Assembly: GCA_034698045.1 (NCBI GenBank)
Contig: JAQGAU010001299.1
Span: forward strand, 1 to 20,034
Direction: 5' to 3'
Origin: Paramacrobiotus richtersi
Lineage: Eukaryota; Tardigrada; Eutardigrada; Parachela; Macrobiotidae
Length of the DNA: 20,034 nucleotides
Shown here: one piece after another, positions 18,928-20,034 of the stretch
How positions within the stretch are numbered: position 1 is the first letter of the stretch
How the letters are laid out: each line of letters begins with the position of its first letter
The notes under the pieces: generated by a model
Database searches by the model: none
Told to the model about the DNA's origin: nothing
What the model saw: the letters and a program-made list of their open reading frames with translations, nothing else
Position numbers and translations under genes: made by a program

Positions 18928-20034
18928 AATTATGTCCCCCCTGCCAAAATGTCCCCCCGGACATTACTGCCGGGTCCCCTTTGTAACCATCGCCAAATGT
19001 GTAACCCTTGCACAGGCCTGGTGAAACGAAGGACCTGGGAGGGCTGGACAAATTCGGGATCAATCCGAGACCCGCCTCCAAGCGCTACCACCCCCACCGA
19101 CGTGACCGCCTGCAAATTTCCCCTGAGGCGACACTATTGCCGGTGCTACGGGGAGCATTATTGCCGATACTGCGGGGGACATTATTTTCGGGAGTAAGGA
19201 GGACATTATTGCCGGTAACGGGGGACATTATTGCCGGGAGCAAAGCGGACATTATTGCTGGTACTATGGGTGACGTTAAAGCCGGGAGTAAGGGGATATT
19301 ATTGCCGGTAACGGGGGACATTATTGCCGGGAGTAAGCGGACATTATTGCTGGTACTATGGGGGACATTAATGCCGGGAGTAAGGGGACATTATTGCCGG
19401 TACTGTGGGAGACGTGATTGCCGGCACTACGGCAACATTATTGCTGGTACTACAAGGGGCATTATTGGCGGCACTATGGGGGACATTGTTGCCGGCGTGG
19501 AGTTGAGTAAGGGGGCATTATTGCCTAAAGCGCGGATAGCAAAGTGACATTAACGCCCGTGCTCAACTCGGTTGACATTACTGACGGCCTGGAGATAAGT
19601 AACGGGACATTATTGCCGGTGCAGGACTCGAGTGGCATAATTGTCGGCAATGCTGGACTAAAGGGGGCATTATTGCTTGGAGTGCGGGTAGCAAGGTGGC
19701 ATAGTACCGGCAATAATGTCTCCCATAGTGCCGGCAATCACGACCCCCACAGTACCGGCAATAATGTCCCCCATTGTGCCGGCAATATGTCCCCCTTACT
19801 CCCGGCAATAATGTCCCCTGCAGTATCAGCAATAATGCTCCCCGTAGCACCGGCAATAGTGTCGCCTCCGGGTTAATTTGTAGGTGGTCACGTCGGTGGC
19901 GGTGGCAGCTCTTGGTGGCGGGTCTCGGATTGATCCCGAATTCGTCCAGCCCTCCTGGGTCCTTCGTTTCACCAAGCATGTGCAAGGGTTACACATTTGG
20001 CGATGGTTACAAAGGGGACCCGGCAATAATGTCC
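18928..20034. repeat. Minisatellite-rich inverted-repeat element, cut by the window end
   Basis: About two dozen degenerate copies of GGACATTATTGCCGG run in plus orientation from 18958 to about 19700 at roughly 20-25 nt spacing. Orientation then flips, and at least eight complementary copies (CCGGCAATAATGTCC) run to 20034. The outer part forms a long inverted repeat. Sequence 18958-19200 matches the complement of about 19790-20034 at roughly nine bases in ten by eye. It includes a non-repeat block of some 150 bp that starts GGGTCCCCTTTGTAACCATC and contains TTCGGGATCAATCCGAGACC. Two inverted units at 18932-18956 mark the left edge. Open frames across it are products of the repeat. It is probably a non-autonomous DNA element with repeat-rich interior; the right terminus and target duplication are outside the window. 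Confidence 0.82.

Noticed and set aside
18958-19700. CRISPR-like array
   Set aside because: The repeats are short, degenerate and almost contiguous without unique spacers, and the surrounding genes are eukaryotic with introns.
19008-20026. Long open frames across the minisatellite on both strands
   Set aside because: Their products merely translate the repeat, in several frames and both directions, with no domain or splice logic.

Overview
The window reads as nuclear DNA of an invertebrate animal. Three multi-exon genes can be traced through short introns (about 60-220 nt) with canonical GT/AG borders and matching phases. Two belong to the arthropod-type gustatory-receptor (7tm_7) superfamily. 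A divergent F-box-like protein with a decayed relative in the same window hints at a lineage-specific expanded family. My best guess is an ecdysozoan, possibly a tardigrade, but that is inference from composition and gene style, not proof.

Layout. 1-1240: no gene; a tRNA-like sequence sits inside a long perfect-ended hairpin (218-322). 1241-2105: decayed F-box-family relic. 2106-3428: nothing recognised. 3429-4301 (-): 5'-truncated non-LTR retrotransposon (RT palm FADD box to C-terminus). 4400-4527 and about 6650-7197: LINE/SINE-like 3' tails ending in an ATT microsatellite. 5323-6580 (+) and 8128-9470 (+): two tandem gustatory-receptor-like genes, each with one long exon and two short terminal exons joined at phase 0, each with a TATA box. 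9948-10895: a 0.95 kb non-autonomous DNA transposon with 43-bp perfect terminal inverted repeats, sub-terminal repeats and a 7-8 bp target duplication. 11251-11472 (-): small secreted peptide. 12947-15767 (-): BTB-BACK-Kelch (KLHL-type) gene whose introns are intact but which carries three in-frame stops and one frameshift, so a pseudogene. 16321-16610: AT-rich fold-back element. 17523-18773 or 18900 (+): intact F-box-like gene. 18928-20034: dense minisatellite built from a 15-mer, arranged as a large inverted repeat that runs off the window end.

The genes do not form one pathway. The clearest story is a small chemoreceptor cluster and an F-box/KLHL neighbourhood (both are substrate-adaptor families of ubiquitin ligases), with duplicated and decaying members, in a stretch heavily reshaped by non-autonomous mobile elements.
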